DNA from: Thermoplasmata archaeon
GTDB taxonomy: Archaea > Thermoplasmatota > Thermoplasmata > UBA10834
NCBI GenBank assembly: GCA_025457845.1
Contig: JALOTO010000017.1
Span: forward strand, 1 to 23,434
Length of the DNA: 23,434 bases
Direction: 5' to 3'
The notes below the pieces were generated by a model. It made no database searches. It was not told the origin of the DNA and saw only the letters and a list, made by a program, of their open reading frames with translations. Below are positions 22,801-23,434 of the stretch, piece after piece. Each line of letters starts with the position of its first letter. Within the stretch, counting starts at the first letter, position 1. Made by a program: the position numbers and the translations under genes.

Positions 22801-23301
22801 GGCGTGTACACATCGATCTTCGGCGGCTACATGACCACGAGGTATCAGCCGGTTCCGCACACGACCGATAATGCTTTCACGGCGGTCAGGGCAGGCGACC
22901 TCGACGGGGATGCCTACATCGAGACTGTTGTGGCGAAGAACACCAAGTGGGTGGCATACGAGAACACGACCGCTAGCACCCTATGGAATGGCACGAACGC
23001 TGGCATGTACGTCGAGGGGTCGACCAAGGGCGCCCCTTCGACATCCATCGCCGCTTTCCTCGCCTATGTCTCCCCGACCCTCTTCGAGGTGACCGACATC
23101 AACGGTGATGGATACGACGACGTCATCCTATGCAACTACACCATCGACTCGGACATCATCTCGCAGGTCGGGATATGGGTCAACCTGATGAACGCGAAAT
23201 GGTTCGTCGAGGCGAAGGACCTGACGGACATGTTCTCCCCGGACGACGTGAAGGGCGGACTGACCTGGCTGGTGGTGTCCGACCTGACCGAGGGCGAGTA
23301 G
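19843..23301 (+). CDS. Large type-IV-pilin-like exoprotein with FG-GAP/VCBS-type calcium repeats
   Basis: The 1152-residue protein starts with an archaeal type-IV pilin N-terminus: charged residues KFELRKRKDWNES, then the core AVSEIVGNILILMITVVL (about 15-32). This predicts export, processing by the prepilin peptidase and assembly in or display at the membrane. The body is Thr/Ser/Asn-rich, with many potential N-glycosylation sites and beta-sandwich stretches. From about 630 on it has FG-GAP/VCBS-type calcium loops: DLDGDGDKD at 632, DVNGDGDTD at 687, DMTRDGKAD at 737, DVNGDEYPD at 789, DLDGDAYIE at 1019 and DINGDGYDD at 1085; an isolated DLDGDLDTTD occurs at 189. The blocks suggest a partial beta-propeller, interrupted by an inserted domain around 830-1010. 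No C-terminal anchor is seen. It may serve adhesion or ligand binding; no catalytic motif is recognised. Confidence 0.85.
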   Translation: MKFELRKRKDWNESAVSEIVGNILILMITVVLFSGIMGFVSQMPVPQQVTKADFSAGITFNTAGTEADLTLTHAGGDSLNPQHTLILWEVDSVTYSQKLFNDTSFTNDRWTMGVDWTRHLTGLTYSSSIYVTVYDLDKNSAIWMGQVSGGTTGTPPSILQRYADSNPITPSVDPIKQYDDFTLFVKIIDLDGDLDTTDGVWVDSTSIINGTAHDTPDRSAGGWYEWDFTDVANSIEDVDGKVIVIHAEDEANHASVASFVVSVIVLPTNTDVNWYETEQSVGESGLPAYLSWISQRQGFGVYKENLSAPGTANISLPSTSFIQGEKVFVRVGSLDMSNVFGANTLTLTDTRTGYSSTSYADFILSSTEGDPFYAYSAGGNAFVYEAKFNTTDLAPSSYAMHIELMSGSTSAYVFQIDQIITISAEDSPISFIPAVWLFNGVGEEWGTKTSPFVVSGATYYAYVNLYVQDTGSTSDVRIEDVRIVDMSGSPKLNGAVPSGTMISSVSVNNTETPANAYTFRIDLRVNNQDQWLQGTNAYTLFISRFVDANEGEYSISKQIYIEASLNKADFIMGTLGMYASQSSGSGSANFQPPQYLFYVENNNFFTMRTLFDYSNSPGSTLDYWVTALATGDLDGDGDKDLLMGQYYSNYLYYFENSMNTYGSWQEGSVLTRPDGNTTRIEWISTGDVNGDGDTDFAYSTSGHRVVIYNNTYGSKGVLFPKTWNATNDGIRKIVLQDMTRDGKADLIVLAEGRVEVYDLKDWSIYAKATVPGSDIAATLRNIEDFDIYDVNGDEYPDILTTAPYPAYVSGSTSGKVHSTISGVWVNNYTASTSPVVKTLNADVSVCVKGSIVAATVAATTANDGTYVSIAENATGTAYDTSPLGAVDYRFQFQTLAVTQDQELRIKAKVKTGHEESFYLWYSIQSATPAAATVWTPLLTLNSETFTEYAIQLPSTVSGKALLIRFTDSSDATSSAAFVDQLDIDFIGVYTSIFGGYMTTRYQPVPHTTDNAFTAVRAGDLDGDAYIETVVAKNTKWVAYENTTASTLWNGTNAGMYVEGSTKGAPSTSIAAFLAYVSPTLFEVTDINGDGYDDVILCNYTIDSDIISQVGIWVNLMNAKWFVEAKDLTDMFSPDDVKGGLTWLVVSDLTEGE

Positions 23302-23316
23302 GCTCTCAAACCTCAG

Positions 23317-23341
23317 AAAACCGGCGGCTGGTCGGGCCGCC
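23317..23341 (-). terminator. Hairpin plus T-run terminator for the rightmost minus-strand gene
   Basis: On the minus strand a 6-bp G/C stem (GGCGGC and GCCGCC, 7-nt loop) is followed two bases later by TTTT, just after the stop codon of the partial gene at 23346. The layout resembles an intrinsic terminator. On the plus strand the same stem follows the surface-protein stop codon but without a T run. Confidence 0.4.
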
Positions 23342-23345
23342 TCGT

Positions 23346-23434
23346 TCACTCCTTTTCCTTCAGCGATGAGGCGACCTCGCCGGCCCTCTCGAGCTCGACG
23401 ACCGCCAGGAGTCCTCTCGACCCCTTCGCGGCGG
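23346..23434 (-). CDS. C-terminus of an unidentified protein (partial)
   Basis: Only the last 28 codons and the stop lie in the window: a tail with RGLLAVVELERAGEVASSL and the charged end KEKE. The frame is open to the right edge, codon use matches the neighbours, and a hairpin/T-run structure follows directly. A hydrophobic strand and a helix are visible, but the fragment is too short to name a family. Confidence 0.5.
   Translation of the reverse strand, partial: AAKGSRGLLAVVELERAGEVASSLKEKE

Noticed and set aside
1..23434. tRNA, rRNA, CRISPR arrays and insertion sequences
   Set aside because: No cloverleaf with a CCA-type 3' end, no rRNA-like block, no regularly spaced repeats and no transposase reading frame were seen on either strand by eye; a covariance-model search would be more sensitive.

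Overview
The window is a gene-dense, GC-rich archaeal chromosome segment. Archaeal marks are a complete A1AO-type ATP synthase operon, the small (DP1) subunit of the archaeal D-family DNA polymerase, an ADP-forming acyl-CoA synthetase alpha subunit, a UPF0201 RNA-binding protein, KaiC/RAD55-like and DUF835 proteins, and TATA-box promoters that often sit about 25-30 nt from the start codon, which implies leaderless mRNAs. DP1 points to a euryarchaeal-type lineage. The mix of DUF835, RAD55-like ATPase and winged-helix/STAND regulators reminds me of Thermoplasmata/Methanomassiliicoccales-type genomes, but that placement is inference. The sequence holds no rRNA, tRNA, CRISPR array or insertion sequence that I can recognise, and no stretch over 300 bases lacks a gene.

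Layout. 1-563 (minus, partial): a two-TM protein with a cytoplasmic winged-helix tail. 673-1155: dCMP deaminase. 1285-9741: the ATP synthase operon in the order H-I-K-E-C-F-A-B-D, ending in a 42-residue single-TM protein. 9747-12645 (minus): acyl-CoA synthetase alpha subunit and polymerase D DP1. 12699-13840: UPF0201 RNA-binding protein overlapping a TIM-barrel sugar isomerase/endonuclease-IV-like protein. 13832-15196 (minus): CPBP membrane protease with a zinc ribbon at each end. 15381-15629: a small, strongly signposted protein with possible PC4-like resemblance. 15697-16227 (minus): CyaB/CYTH phosphatase or cyclase. 16358-17951: a tight three-gene unit of V4R sensor domain, KaiC/RAD55-like ATPase and DUF835 protein. 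18004-18534: cobalamin adenosyltransferase. 18538-19643 (minus): winged-helix/STAND ATPase regulator broken by an apparent frameshift. 19843-23301: an 1152-residue pilin-anchored exoprotein with calcium-binding FG-GAP-type repeats. 23346-23434 (minus): C-terminus of an unidentified gene.

How it fits together. The largest unit builds the ion-driven ATP synthase: C, D and F form the central stalk, E and H the peripheral stalks, A and B the catalytic head, I and K the membrane motor. The distal half of the window is regulatory and cell-surface: a likely ligand-sensing module (V4R-ATPase-DUF835) and a divergent regulator/surface-protein pair whose shared intergenic region holds a nested inverted repeat.

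Most notable points: the unannotated 42-residue operon-terminal microprotein, a reading-frame anomaly at the end of the rotor-ring subunit K, an altered P-loop in ATPase subunit A, the V4R/RAD55/DUF835 module, and the nested palindrome between the regulator and the surface protein.
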